The notes below the pieces were generated by a model. That model made no database searches, was not told where the DNA came from, and saw only the letters and a list, made by a program, of their open reading frames with translations. A DNA stretch of 64,000 bases, taken from positions 1,736,001 to 1,800,000 of the forward strand of contig CAVRQM010000001.1 in assembly GCA_963723455.1 (NCBI GenBank), written 5' to 3'. The DNA comes from CAVRQM01 sp963723455. Lineage in GTDB: Bacteria > Pseudomonadota > Alphaproteobacteria > Acetobacterales > Acetobacteraceae. Positions 52,417-61,522 of this stretch are shown here, piece after piece (the first letter of the stretch is position 1; each line of letters begins with the position of its first letter). A program made the position numbers and the translations under genes.

Positions 52417-53721
52417 ATGCGCCTGTCCCGCAGCCTGATCCCGACCCTGAAGGAAACCCCGTCCGAGGCGCAGATCGTCTCGCACCGGCTGATGCTTCGG
52501 GCCGGGCTGGTGCGGCAGACGGCATCGGGCATCTATGCCTGGCTGCCGGCGGGCTGGCGGGTGCTGGAGCGCATCGCCGACATCGTGCGCGCCGAGCAGG
52601 ATGCGGCCGGCGCGCAGGAGATGCTGATGCCGACCATCCAATCCGCAGACCTGTGGCGGACCAGCGGCCGATACGACGCATACGGACCCGAGATGCTGCG
52701 CCTGCGAGACCGCCACGAGCGCGACCTGCTGTACGGGCCGACCAACGAGGAGATGATCGCCGACATCTTCCGCCAGTCGGTCAGAAGCTATCGCGAGCTT
52801 CCCCAGACCGTCTATCACATACAATGGAAGTTCCGCGACGAGGTGCGCCCCCGCTTCGGCGTGATGCGCGGGCGCGAGTTCCTGATGAAGGACGGCTACA
52901 GCTTCGACCTCGACTATGAGGGCGCGGTCGTCAGCTATCGCCGCATGATGCTGTCCTACATGCGGACGTTCCAGCGGCTCGGCGTCAAAGCGATCCCGAT
53001 GGCGGCCGAGACCGGCCCGATCGGCGGCAATCTGAGCCACGAGTTCATCATCCTGGCCCCGACGGGCGAGAGCGAGGTCTGGTACGACGCGGCGTTCGAG
53101 CGCGCCGACTACTCGGACCTGTCCGCCGACTTGCCCGCGGATCTGGCACGGTTCTACGAGGGTCTGACCACCCCCTATGCCGCGACCGACGAGAAGCACG
53201 ATCCGGCCGCCTGGGCGGGCGTGGCGGACAAGCGCGAGGGGCGTGGCATCGAGGTCGGTCATATCTTTTATTTCGGCACCAAGTACAGCGAGCCGATGGG
53301 CCTGACGGTGACCGGCCGCGACGGCGCGGCGGTCACGCCGCACATGGGCAGCTACGGCATCGGCGTCTCGCGCCTGGTGGGCGCCCTGATCGAGGCGTTC
53401 CATGACGATGCCGGCATCATCTGGCCGGACAGCGTGGCGCCGTTTCCGGCGGCGATCCTGAACCTAAGGCCTGGCGACGCTGCGTGCGACGCACTGTGCG
53501 AGGATCTGTACGCCCGGTTCCGCGGCCAGGCGCTGTACGATGACCGCGACGAACGGGCCGGCCGCAAGTTCGCCGATGCCGACCTGATGGGCCACCCCTG
53601 GCAGGTCGCGGTGGGACCGCGCGGCGCGGCCGCCGGCTCCGTCGAACTCAAGCGCCGCGCCACCGGCGAGCGGCATGAGCTATCCCCCGACGCCGCGATG
53701 GCCCGCATCGGCCCGGGCTGA
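52417..53721 (+). CDS. proS: Proline--tRNA ligase
   Basis: A 434-aa class II synthetase of the short alphaproteobacterial type without the editing insertion. Begins MRLSRSLIPTLKETPSEAQI. Motifs: LRAGLVRQTASGIYAWLPAG, LLYGPTNEEMIADIFR, QIQ-like YHIQWKFRDEVRPRFGVMRG, REFLMKDGYSFDLDYEGA, and motif 3 MGSYGIGVSRLVGALIEA. The anticodon-binding domain is at the C-terminus. Confidence 0.97.
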   Translation: MRLSRSLIPTLKETPSEAQIVSHRLMLRAGLVRQTASGIYAWLPAGWRVLERIADIVRAEQDAAGAQEMLMPTIQSADLWRTSGRYDAYGPEMLRLRDRHERDLLYGPTNEEMIADIFRQSVRSYRELPQTVYHIQWKFRDEVRPRFGVMRGREFLMKDGYSFDLDYEGAVVSYRRMMLSYMRTFQRLGVKAIPMAAETGPIGGNLSHEFIILAPTGESEVWYDAAFERADYSDLSADLPADLARFYEGLTTPYAATDEKHDPAAWAGVADKREGRGIEVGHIFYFGTKYSEPMGLTVTGRDGAAVTPHMGSYGIGVSRLVGALIEAFHDDAGIIWPDSVAPFPAAILNLRPGDAACDALCEDLYARFRGQALYDDRDERAGRKFADADLMGHPWQVAVGPRGAAAGSVELKRRATGERHELSPDAAMARIGPG

Positions 53722-53724
53722 GAC

Positions 53725-53757
53725 TGCGCGGGTCCGCCTGCCGATTCTGCCCGCGCA
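53725..53757 (+). terminator. Possible hairpin after proS
   Basis: TGCGCGGG (53725-53732) pairs with CCCGCGCA (53750-53757) across a 17-nt loop, directly after the proS stop. No T-tract, so a weak terminator candidate. Confidence 0.35.
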
Positions 53758-53858
53758 ATCATCGCCAGGCAACCTCTGCCTCTGTGCAGGCGCATCCGCG
53801 AGGCCATCTGCGCGTAATGGCCGGGCGGGCCGGCTGGACGGGTGGGGAGCCAAGGGAC

Positions 53859-54065
53859 GTGGTTGATCTGATCTTGACGGTATGCCTGCTGGCGCATCCC
53901 GGATCCTGCGCCGAAAAGCACAATCTGTTTGAATCGTCCGGCTCGCTGTCCGCCTGCATGATGCAGGCGCAGCCGTGGATGGCGACCTGGATGCAGGAAC
54001 ACCCGAATCTCCGGGTGATCCGCTATCGCTGCGCCTGGCCGGACTCGGAAAAGACCACGCTTTGA
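53859..54065 (+). CDS. Small conserved-looking protein with paired cysteines
   Basis: A 68-aa protein from GTG 53859 (VVDLILTVCLLAHPGSCAEK) with AAGGGA just upstream. Continues HNLFESSGSLSACMMQAQPW, MATWMQEHPNLRVIRYRCAW, PDSEKTTL. Four cysteines are spaced as C-x7-C, C and C, and the LRVIRYRC end recalls small uncharacterised proteins of proteobacteria. Not secreted by any clear signal. Function unknown. Longer in-frame upstream starts exist but give low-complexity sequence. Confidence 0.6.
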   Translation: MVDLILTVCLLAHPGSCAEKHNLFESSGSLSACMMQAQPWMATWMQEHPNLRVIRYRCAWPDSEKTTL

Positions 54066-54150
54066 TCCCTCCGCCGCCAGCCGTCCCGATCGTCTCGACC
54101 GTCCCGTAGCCGCGTGCCACCATCGCCGCAGGCGCAGGGAAGGGAGGTCC

Positions 54151-55224
54151 ATGCAGCAGAGTTCGGCGGCGGCCGCCCCGCGGTTGCGCGGAGGGCTGAT
54201 TGGCTGCGGGTTCTTCGCGCAGAACCATCTGCATGCCTGGCGCGACATTTCCGACGTGGAGCTGGCGGCGGTCTGCGACCTGAATCCGGCGCGCGCGCAA
54301 GCCGCCGCGGCCGGGTTCGGCGTGCCGGCTGCCTATACCGATGCGGCGGAGATGTTCGCCCGGGAACGGCTCGACTTCGTCGATGTCGCCACCACCATGC
54401 CGTCGCATCGCCCGCTGGTGGAGTTGGCCGCGCGGCATGGCGTCGCCTGTGTCGTGCAAAAGCCATTCGCGCCATCCTGGGCGGATTGCGTGGCAATGGT
54501 GCGGGCCTGCCGCGACGCCGGTGTGGCGCTGATGGTGCACGAGAACTTCCGGTTCCAGGCGCCGATGCTGGCGGCGCGCCGCGTCGTCGCATCGGGCGCG
54601 ATCGGCGCGCCGCAGTTCGGCCGGGTGTCGTTCAGGACCGGATACGACGTGTTCGCCAACCAGCCGTATCTCGCGCGCGAGGAGCGGCTCATCGTTCTTG
54701 ATCTCGGCATCCACGTGCTCGACCTGGCGCGGGTGTTCTTCGGCGAGGTCGCGACCCTGTACCGCCAGACCCAGACCATCCGCCCCGGCCTGCGCGGCGA
54801 GGACATGGCGACCATGCTGCTGCGCCACGACAGCGGCGCGGTCAGCATCGTCGATTGCTCGTATTCCAGTCGCATCGACCCGGATCCGTTCCCGCAGACG
54901 CTGCTGCATCTGGAGGGCGCGCGGGGCAGCCTGCGGCTGCTGGAGGGCCTGCGCATGGTGGTGAGCAGCGACGGTGTGACCACGCAGCATGACGTGTCGT
55001 CGCCGCTGCTGCCGTGGACCTCGCTGCCGTGGCATGTGGCGCAGGAAAGCGTGCTGAACACGCAACGCCACTGGATCGACTGCCTGCGCGCCGGCGGCGC
55101 GCCGCAGACCAGCGGCGAGGACAACCTGCGCACCTATGCGCTGGTCGATGCGGCCTATCGCTCGGCCGCCGAGGGCAGCGCAATGCGCCCGCTGCGCGCA
55201 CCCGACGAACTGCAGCCGCTGTGA
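54151..55224 (+). CDS. Gfo/Idh/MocA family oxidoreductase
   Basis: A 357-aa NAD(P)-dependent sugar- or cyclitol-type dehydrogenase. Start ATG 54151 follows GGGAGGTCC. Rossmann motif GGLIGCGFFAQNHLHAWRDI, substrate-side CVVQKPFAPSWADCVAMVRA (Lys-Pro retained, but the usual Glu before it is Gln), MVHENFRFQAPMLAARRVV, and the domain-2 motif LDLGIHVLDLARVFFGEV. Substrate unknown. Its TGA overlaps the ATG of the next gene (TGATG at 55222), so it is translationally coupled to the ABC binding protein, hinting that the transporter feeds it. Confidence 0.88.
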   Translation: MQQSSAAAAPRLRGGLIGCGFFAQNHLHAWRDISDVELAAVCDLNPARAQAAAAGFGVPAAYTDAAEMFARERLDFVDVATTMPSHRPLVELAARHGVACVVQKPFAPSWADCVAMVRACRDAGVALMVHENFRFQAPMLAARRVVASGAIGAPQFGRVSFRTGYDVFANQPYLAREERLIVLDLGIHVLDLARVFFGEVATLYRQTQTIRPGLRGEDMATMLLRHDSGAVSIVDCSYSSRIDPDPFPQTLLHLEGARGSLRLLEGLRMVVSSDGVTTQHDVSSPLLPWTSLPWHVAQESVLNTQRHWIDCLRAGGAPQTSGEDNLRTYALVDAAYRSAAEGSAMRPLRAPDELQPL

Positions 55225-56187
55225 TGCCGGCGACTCGCCGCGCGGTGCTGCTGGGACCGCTGGCACTCGGCGTCGGCGCGGCCGCGCCGCTGCCGACCAT
55301 CCGCGTCGGCGCGCTGCGGTTCGGCAGCGCCGACTGGGAGCTGGACGTGATCCGCGCCCATGACCTCGCCCCCGGTGTCGCAGTCGAGGTGGTGCCGCTC
55401 GCCGCCAGCCCGGCCGCCCAGGTGGCGCTGCAGGGCGGCCGCGTCGATGCGATCGTGCAGGACTGGTTCTGGGTCTCCCGCCAGCGCGCCGCCGGCGCGG
55501 ACTGGACGCTGTCGCCCACCTCCGGCGCGGTGGGCGGGGTTGTGGTGTCGGCCGCCTCGCCGGCGCGCGGCCTGGCGGATCTGGCCCAGGGCGCGCGACT
55601 GGGCGTGGCCGGCAGCCCGCTTGATAAGAGCTGGCTGATCCTGCGCGCCTATGGACAGCGCGTGCTGGGCTTCGACCCGGCGACACGGATGCGGCCGCAA
55701 TTCGGCGCGCCGCCGCTGCTTTCCGCCGAGCTTGATGCCGGGCGGCTGGACGCGGTGCTGACCTACTGGCCTGTACGTGGCACGTGCCGAGGCGGCGGGG
55801 CAGCGCAGCCTGCTCAGCGTGGAGCAGGCTGTCGCGGCCCTGGGCGTCGCGCCCGGACTGCCCTATGTCGGCTATGTGTTCAGCGCTGCCTGGGCGCAGG
55901 CGAACCGGTCGGCGGTGGCCGGGTTCCTGGACGCCGGCAGGCGCGCCCGCGCCATCCTGCTGCATGACGATGCCGAGTGGCAGCGCATCCGGCCGCTGAC
56001 CGGCGCGCGCGGCCCGGCCGAGCTGGACCGGCTACGCGCCCTGTACCGCGCCGGCGTGCCTGCCGAGCTGACGCCGAGCCAGCGCGACGATGCCGCTCGG
56101 CTGTACGACATCGTGGCCCGGATCGGCGGCGCGGCGCTGGTCGGCCCGTCGCCGCATCTGGCCCCCGGCACCTTCTGGACCGGCTGA
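55224..56187 (+). CDS. ABC transporter substrate-binding protein (NitT/TauA-like), frameshifted
   Basis: Exported binding protein. N-terminal MPATRRAVLLGPLALGVGAA has a twin-arginine-like signal. The mature part has RVGALRFGSADWELDVIRAH, VVPLAASPAAQVALQGGRVD, IVQDWFWVSRQRA, LGVAGSPLDKSWLILRAYG, then after an extra C at about 55770 YVARAEAAGQRSLLSV and VGYVFSAAWAQANRSAVAGF. Ends HLAPGTFWTG at 56187. Corrected length is about 320 aa. Ligand unknown; proteins of this kind are often seen near C1/alcohol oxidation genes, and S-formylglutathione hydrolase is two genes downstream. Confidence 0.82.
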
Positions 56188-56202
56188 CCGGCTGGCGACT
56201 GG

Positions 56203-56964
56203 ATGCCGCGCGGACTGGCCAGGCTGCTCTCGATCGCGGCGATCCTGCTCGCGTGGGAAGCTGCGGCGCGCGTGGCGGCCAGCCGGATGGTCCCGACTGC
56301 ATCGGCGGTGCTGGCCGACCTGGGCGGGCTGAGCTGGACCGGGCAGCTGCCGGCCGATCTGGCGATCACGCTTGCCCGCGTCGCCGCCGCCTTCGCGCTG
56401 GCGATGCTGCTCGGTTCGGCGCTGGGCATCGCGATGGGCGCGTGGCGACGGCTGGATGCGCTGCTGGACGCGCCGGTGACCGCCCTGCTGAACCTGCCGG
56501 CGCTGGTGCTGATCGTGCTGATCTACATCTGGTTCGGGCTGACCGAGGCCGCAGCCGTCGTCGCGGTCGCGCTCAACAAGCTGCCCAGCACTGCAGTGCT
56601 GCTGCGCGAGGGCACGCGCGCGCTCGATCCCGCCCTGGCGGAGATGGCGCGCAGCCTGCGCTACAGCCGCGCCGAGACGCTGCGCCACGTCGTGCTGCCG
56701 CAGCTGACGCCGTATTTCTTCGCCGCCACCCGCACCGGCCTGGCGCTGATCTGGAAAGTGGTGCTGGTGGCCGAACTGCTGGGCCGCAGCAGCGGCGTCG
56801 GCTTCCGCATTCAGGTGCTGTTCCAGGAGTTCGACATCACCGGCATCCTCGCCTACACGCTGGCCTTCCTGGTGGTGGTGCAGGCGATCGAGCTGGCGTT
56901 GCTGCAGCCCTGGGAACGGCGCGCGGCACGCTGGCGAAGTCATCCCGAAGGAGACCGCGCATGA
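56203..56964 (+). CDS. ABC transporter permease (SsuC/TauC-like)
   Basis: A 253-aa inner-membrane permease with six helices. Motifs: LAITLARVAAAFALAMLLGS, LNLPALVLIVLIYIWFGLTE and the ATPase-coupling EAA loop MARSLRYSRAETLRHVVLPQ. Partner of the binding protein upstream. No ATP-binding subunit is encoded next to it; the operon goes straight into S-formylglutathione hydrolase with an ATGA overlap (56961). Confidence 0.9.
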   Translation: MPRGLARLLSIAAILLAWEAAARVAASRMVPTASAVLADLGGLSWTGQLPADLAITLARVAAAFALAMLLGSALGIAMGAWRRLDALLDAPVTALLNLPALVLIVLIYIWFGLTEAAAVVAVALNKLPSTAVLLREGTRALDPALAEMARSLRYSRAETLRHVVLPQLTPYFFAATRTGLALIWKVVLVAELLGRSSGVGFRIQVLFQEFDITGILAYTLAFLVVVQAIELALLQPWERRAARWRSHPEGDRA

Positions 56965-57801
56965 CCCTGCAGATCCGCAGCGAGCACGCCTGCTACGGCG
57001 GCAGGATGGTATTCTGCGAACATGCCAGCGAGGCCACCGGCACACCGATGCGCTTCGCCGTGTTCGTGCCGCCGCAGGCTGCGTCGCGGCGCGTACCGGC
57101 GCTGTATTTCCTGGCCGGCCTGACCTGCACCGAGGAGACGTTCGTCATCAAGGCGGGCGCCCAGCGTCACGCCGCCTCGCGCGGGCTGCTGCTGGTCGCG
57201 CCGGATACCAGCCCGCGCGGGGCGAAGATCCCGGGCGAGAACGCGGCCTGGGATTTCGGCACCGGCGCCGGGTTCTATCTCGACGCCACCGCTGAGCCGT
57301 GGTCGCGCCACTACCGCATGGCGCGCTACATCACCCGCGAACTGCCGGCGCTGGTCGAGGCCAGCTTCCCGGCCAGCGGGCGACGCGGCATCTCCGGGCA
57401 CTCAATGGGCGGGCACGGCGCGCTGGTCACCGCCTTGCGCGAGCCGGACCGCTGGCATTCGGTGTCCGCCTTCGCGCCGATCGCCAATCCGGTGGCGGTG
57501 CCCTGGGGGCAAAAGGTGTTCACCGGCTATCTCGGCCCGGATCGGGCAGCCTGGGCGGCATGGGACGCCAGCCTGCTGATGAGAACAAAGCCCTATTCCG
57601 GCCCGATCCTGGTTGATCAGGGCACGCGCGACGAGTACCCTGACCGAGCAGCTGCGCCCCGAATCGTTGCGCGACGCGGCGGCGCATGGCGGCCAGGATC
57701 TGCGGTTGCGGATGCAGGATGGCTACGACCACAGCTACTGGTTCATCCAGAGCTTCATCGCCGACCACATCGCCCACCACGCGGACCAGCTGCACGGCTG
57801 A
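56961..57801 (+). CDS. fghA: S-formylglutathione hydrolase, one frameshift
   Basis: Hydrolyses S-formylglutathione to formate and glutathione in formaldehyde detoxification. alpha/beta-hydrolase of the esterase D family: YFLAGLTCTEETFVIKAGAQ, LLVAPDTSPRGAKIPGENAA, nucleophile motif GISGHSMGGHGALVTALR, FAPIANPVAVPWGQKVFTGY and the His in YDHSYWFIQSFIADH. An extra C at 57639 (GAGTACC) breaks the frame between DQGTRDEY and LTEQLRPESL. Corrected length is about 279 aa, normal. The glutathione-dependent formaldehyde dehydrogenase that normally precedes this step is not in the window. Confidence 0.9.
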
Positions 57802-58076
57802 TCTACAAAGACTCACGGACAGTTGTCCGCACCGCCCTGGGTGAGTGACGATTAATCCTGAGCATCTGTGGCCGAAAAGCTCCATGATCTTTGCAACAGG
57901 GAGTAGAGGCGCGCCAGGCCGGGTGTCAGGCAGTCGGTTCAACATGTATCGAAGTACCGGGCGCCAGGGAACATGGGCCTTTGTATGACAATACTGCATG
58001 TGCGCGCGTCATCGTCAGCCGGAACTGAGCTGACGTCCACCTCCCGCCGGCAGAACCTCCGTCCGAGGAGATATTC
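57802..58076. other. Non-coding gap, AT-richer patch
   Basis: About 275 bp without a supportable gene. Contains the palindrome CGGACAGTTGTCCG near its start and a lower-GC middle part. It ends with GAGGAGATATTC, the ribosome site of the methyltransferase at 58077. Confidence 0.35.
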
Positions 58077-59270
58077 ATGAGCGCAGCACTCCAGCGGCCG
58101 ATCCTCGCAGCTGAGCAGGATTCCTGCGCCGACGTCCTGCGCAGCCCGCTGACCGGGGCGCGGCTGCACCGCGACGGCCCGCACAGCTTGGCGGCTCACG
58201 GCGAGCGCTGGCCGGTGCTGGACGGCATCGCCTATCTGCGCGATGGCCGACGGGGGCTGGTCGGCGCGGTCCTGCGCGCACTCGATGCTGGGGACGCGGC
58301 GGGCGCCACGGCGCTGCTGCTGCAGGATCGACTCGAAGATGGTGGAGAGGTCGAGGAACCGTCAGCGGATCTGCGCGACATGGTGCTGCGCCGCGGCGCG
58401 CTCGGCTTTCGCGAGGCCATGCGCGGCCTGGACCTGGGCTACGCGGCCGAGGTGTTCGCACATCGCTGGTCTGACCCGACCTTCCTATCGGGACTGGCGC
58501 TGGCCGAGGCGCATTGGCCGTCGCGGCCGCGCCTGCTGGATGTCGGCTGCGGCGCCGGTCATTTCCTGCGCGCGGCCGCCACGCCCGTGCAGGCCGCGTG
58601 GGGCGGCGACGCGGTGTTCGCGCATCTGTGGCTGGCCCGGCATTTCGTCGCGCCCGCCGCCCAGCTGGTGTGCTTCGATGCGTGCGCAGGCTGGCCGTTC
58701 GATGATGCCGCGTTCGATATGGTGCTGTGCCAGGACACGCTGCATCTGCTGGCGGACGCGTCGGCCGCGGTGGCGCAGATGCGGCGCGTGGCCGGCGACG
58801 GGGCCATCCTGTGCGGGCACGTGCCGGCGATGCGCCCCGACAGCGACGGGAGCGGCGAGGGCTGGGCCGGCGTGTTCGGCCCGGCGCTGCTGTACGACGA
58901 TGCCGAGATGGCCTCCGCGCTGATCGCGCGCCGTGCGCCGCGCCCGCTGCCGAATCTCGGCGCAGGCCGGTCGGGGTCGATCGCCGTCGCCGCCGGCCGC
59001 GCCGCGGCCCAGTCGCCGCAGCCTGTGTTGGGCGTGCTGGGCGCCCCGCCACGCGGCGCGGCGCTGCGGCGCAACCCGCTCTATTGCGAGCAGCCGGACG
59101 GCGCCTGCGTCGTCCGATTTCCCTCGCCGCGCTACGCCGAGGAGGTCGGCCGGCTCGCCACCTACCCGCCGCACGTCGCCGCGCGCGGCCGGGTGATCGC
59201 GGGCGCCGACCCGGCCGACGACGCGCTGATCCGCCGCCGCGTCTGGCTCGACCTGCCGCCGCGCTGGTAG
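58077..59270 (+). CDS. SAM-dependent methyltransferase with N-terminal Trm112-like region
   Basis: A 397-aa protein. The N-terminal part (SPLTGARLHRDGPHSLAAHG, RWPVLDGIAYLRDG) resembles a Trm112-like small domain preceding class I methyltransferases. The SAM motif I is RLLDVGCGAGHFLRAAA at about residues 153-169; CFDACAGWPFDDAAFDMVLC and LHLLADASAAVAQMRRVAGD follow. The C-terminal 120 residues are of unknown fold. Substrate not predictable. Convergent with the second Gfo/Idh gene, the two stops being adjacent. Confidence 0.78.
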   Translation: MSAALQRPILAAEQDSCADVLRSPLTGARLHRDGPHSLAAHGERWPVLDGIAYLRDGRRGLVGAVLRALDAGDAAGATALLLQDRLEDGGEVEEPSADLRDMVLRRGALGFREAMRGLDLGYAAEVFAHRWSDPTFLSGLALAEAHWPSRPRLLDVGCGAGHFLRAAATPVQAAWGGDAVFAHLWLARHFVAPAAQLVCFDACAGWPFDDAAFDMVLCQDTLHLLADASAAVAQMRRVAGDGAILCGHVPAMRPDSDGSGEGWAGVFGPALLYDDAEMASALIARRAPRPLPNLGAGRSGSIAVAAGRAAAQSPQPVLGVLGAPPRGAALRRNPLYCEQPDGACVVRFPSPRYAEEVGRLATYPPHVAARGRVIAGADPADDALIRRRVWLDLPPRW

Positions 59271-59271
59271 G

Positions 59272-60387
59272 CTATCCGGCCAGCGTCACCCAGGCGCGCG
59301 TCCGCGCGGAGGCGACGATCGCATCGACCGCCGCCTGGATGCGCGCCGCCTCGCGGAAGTCCGGCATGAACGGCGCGCCGCCGGCGACCGCCTCCAGCAC
59401 CGCCCGCACCTCGATCGTCTTCAGGTCGTTGAAGCCAAGATGGTGCCCGGGCGCCGGGCAGAACGCGCCATAGGGCGGGTGCGCCGGGCCGGACAGGATG
59501 GTTCTGAACCCCTCCCGCGCGGCGGGCTGGCCGGCGGTCCATAGCTGCAGCTCGTTCATCCGCTCCTGGTCGAAGGCGATGCTGCCGCGCGTGCCGGTGA
59601 CCTCGAAGGCCAGGCTCATCTTGCGCCCTGCCGCCACCCAGCTCGCCTCGATCGAGCCGGTGGCGCCGCTGGAGAAGCGCAGCAGGGCGCGCGCCTGGTC
59701 GTCCACCTCCACCGCGCGCGTGCCGCCGGCGAACGGGCGGGCCGCGTGCACGGTGGCGACCTGGCCGCACAGCTCGGCGATGTCGCCGCACAGGAAGCGG
59801 GCGATCGACAGGATGTGGCTGCCCAGATCGGCCACCGCGCCGTGCCCGCCGGCCGGGTCCAGCCGCCACGTCCAGGGCGATGCCGGATCGGTCATGTAGT
59901 CCTCGGCATGCAGGCCGCGGAAACTGACGACGGTCCCGATCTCGCCGGCGGCGATCATCTCGCGCGCGGTCAGCAGCAGCGGGTTCTTCAGGTAGTTGAA
60001 GCCGACCGCGCTGACCACGCCGGTTGCCTCCGCGGCGTCGGCCATCGCGCGCGCGTCCTCGACGTTGGCGGCCAGCGGCTTCTCGCAATACACCGCCTTG
60101 CCGGCGGCGATGGCGGCCAGCGCCATCGGCGCGTGCAGCGCGTTCGGCGTGGTGATGTGGACCAGCTGCACGGTCGGATCGGCAACCAGCGAGTGCCAGT
60201 CGGCGGTGGCGCGGGCGAAGCCGAAACTGGTTGCCGCCGCCTGCGCGGCCGCGGCGTCGATGTCGGCCAGCACCTCCAGCGAGGGCGCGATGTCGGCGCC
60301 GAAGATGCCCTGCACGGCGCGCAGCGCGATGGCGTGACTGCGCCCCATGAAGCCGCTGCCGATCAGGCCGATGCCGATGCGCCGCAT
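59272..60387 (-). CDS. Gfo/Idh/MocA family oxidoreductase (second)
   Basis: A 371-aa NAD(P)-dependent dehydrogenase. ATG 60387 (MRRIGIGLIGSGFMGRSHAI) follows GGGAGGACATCGC. Motifs: LVHITTPNALHAPMALAAIA, VYCEKPLAANVEDARAMADA (catalytic Lys in EKP), VGFNYLKNPLLLTAREMI, GAVADLGSHILSIARFLCGD. Related enzymes act on inositol or sugar acids. The second such gene in 6 kb, and the one with the canonical EKP motif. Confidence 0.9.
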   Translation of the reverse strand: MRRIGIGLIGSGFMGRSHAIALRAVQGIFGADIAPSLEVLADIDAAAAQAAATSFGFARATADWHSLVADPTVQLVHITTPNALHAPMALAAIAAGKAVYCEKPLAANVEDARAMADAAEATGVVSAVGFNYLKNPLLLTAREMIAAGEIGTVVSFRGLHAEDYMTDPASPWTWRLDPAGGHGAVADLGSHILSIARFLCGDIAELCGQVATVHAARPFAGGTRAVEVDDQARALLRFSSGATGSIEASWVAAGRKMSLAFEVTGTRGSIAFDQERMNELQLWTAGQPAAREGFRTILSGPAHPPYGAFCPAPGHHLGFNDLKTIEVRAVLEAVAGGAPFMPDFREAARIQAAVDAIVASARTRAWVTLAG

Positions 60388-60563
60388 GCGATGTCCTCCC
60401 CGCCTTGTGCCGACCACTCGCCGATACGTGGCCATCTGGCAACCACCGCGTCGCCAGAGTCCATGACGAACAGGCGGCCATGCCCGGCAGCAGCCAGGGT
60501 GTCGCCGTGGCAGCCCCGCCAGGCCGGCTGGACGGAGCGGGCGAAGTCGCGGACAAGCCGGCG

Positions 60564-61514
60564 ATGCAGATCCACCATGACTGGCGCGGGCTGCCGCCGG
60601 CTTCGCGCGGCGCCACCGTGGCCCTCGGCAATTTCGACGGCGTGCATCTGGGCCACGCCCAGGTGCTGCGCACCGCGCACGCCGCGCGCCCCGACGCGGC
60701 GCTGGGCGTGCTGACCTTCGAGCCGCATCCGCGCGAGGTGTTCCGGCCGCAGGATCCGCCGTTCCGCCTGACGCTCGGCGCGGCGCGCGCGAGGCTGCTG
60801 GCGGCGCATGGCGCGCAGGTCGAATACGAGCTGCGGTTCGATCCCGCCTTCAGCCTGATGACCGCCGAGGCGTTCGTGGCCGAAGTGCTGCATGGCGGCC
60901 TTGGCGCGCGGCATCTGGTGTGCGGCCCGGATTTCGCGTTCGGCCATCGCCGCGGCGGTGACGTGGCGTTCCTGGCGTCGCGCTGCGAGGCGCTGGGCAT
61001 CGGCCTGACGGTGGTCAACCCGCTGGCCGACGCAGCCGGCCCGATCTCGTCCTCGCGCATCCGCCGTGCGCTGCAGGACGGCTATCCGGAGCGCGCCGCC
61101 GCCCTGCTGGGGCGCGCCTGGGCGATCGAGGGCGAGGTGACGCGCGGCGACCAGCGTGGCCGCACGCTGGGGTTTCCCACCGCCAACATCCCGCTCGGCC
61201 GCCAGCTGGAGCCGGCGCGCGGCGTCTATGCCACGCGGGTCCGCACGCCGGACGGGGCAATCCGTCCGGGGGTCGCCAATATCGGCCGCCGCCCCACGCT
61301 GGGCGGCGATCCGCAGAGCCGGCTTGAGGTGCATCTGTTCGACGTGGACGAGGATCTGTATGGGGCAGACCTGTCGGTGAGCCTGGAGCGGTTCCTGCGC
61401 CCCGAGCTGCGGTTTTCCGGGCTCGATGCGCTGCGCGCCCAGATCGCGGCTGATGCCGAGGCGGCGCGGGGCTTGCTGCGAGCGCCCTTGCCCGCCGGCC
61501 CCGGCTCGGCATAG
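60564..61514 (+). CDS. ribF: Bifunctional riboflavin kinase/FAD synthetase
   Basis: A 316-aa enzyme making FMN then FAD. N-terminal adenylyltransferase: ATVALGNFDGVHLGHAQVL, FEPHPREVFRP, VCGPDFAFGHRRGGDVAFL and ISSSRIRRALQDG. C-terminal kinase: GDQRGRTLGFPTANIPLG, GVYATRVRTPDG, GVANIGRRPTLGGDPQS and LEVHLFDVDEDLYGADL. Start ATG 60564 (MQIHHDWRGLPPASRGATV). Directly upstream of ileS, a widespread bacterial pair. Confidence 0.95.
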   Translation: MQIHHDWRGLPPASRGATVALGNFDGVHLGHAQVLRTAHAARPDAALGVLTFEPHPREVFRPQDPPFRLTLGAARARLLAAHGAQVEYELRFDPAFSLMTAEAFVAEVLHGGLGARHLVCGPDFAFGHRRGGDVAFLASRCEALGIGLTVVNPLADAAGPISSSRIRRALQDGYPERAAALLGRAWAIEGEVTRGDQRGRTLGFPTANIPLGRQLEPARGVYATRVRTPDGAIRPGVANIGRRPTLGGDPQSRLEVHLFDVDEDLYGADLSVSLERFLRPELRFSGLDALRAQIAADAEAARGLLRAPLPAGPGSA

Positions 61515-61522
61515 GTGCGGGC

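Noticed and set aside
57520..57999. Minus-strand frame over the fghA 3' end and the following gap
   Set aside because: It overlaps the conserved end of fghA, and the non-overlapping part (MQYCHTKAHVPWRPVLRYM) has no recognised family or ribosome site.
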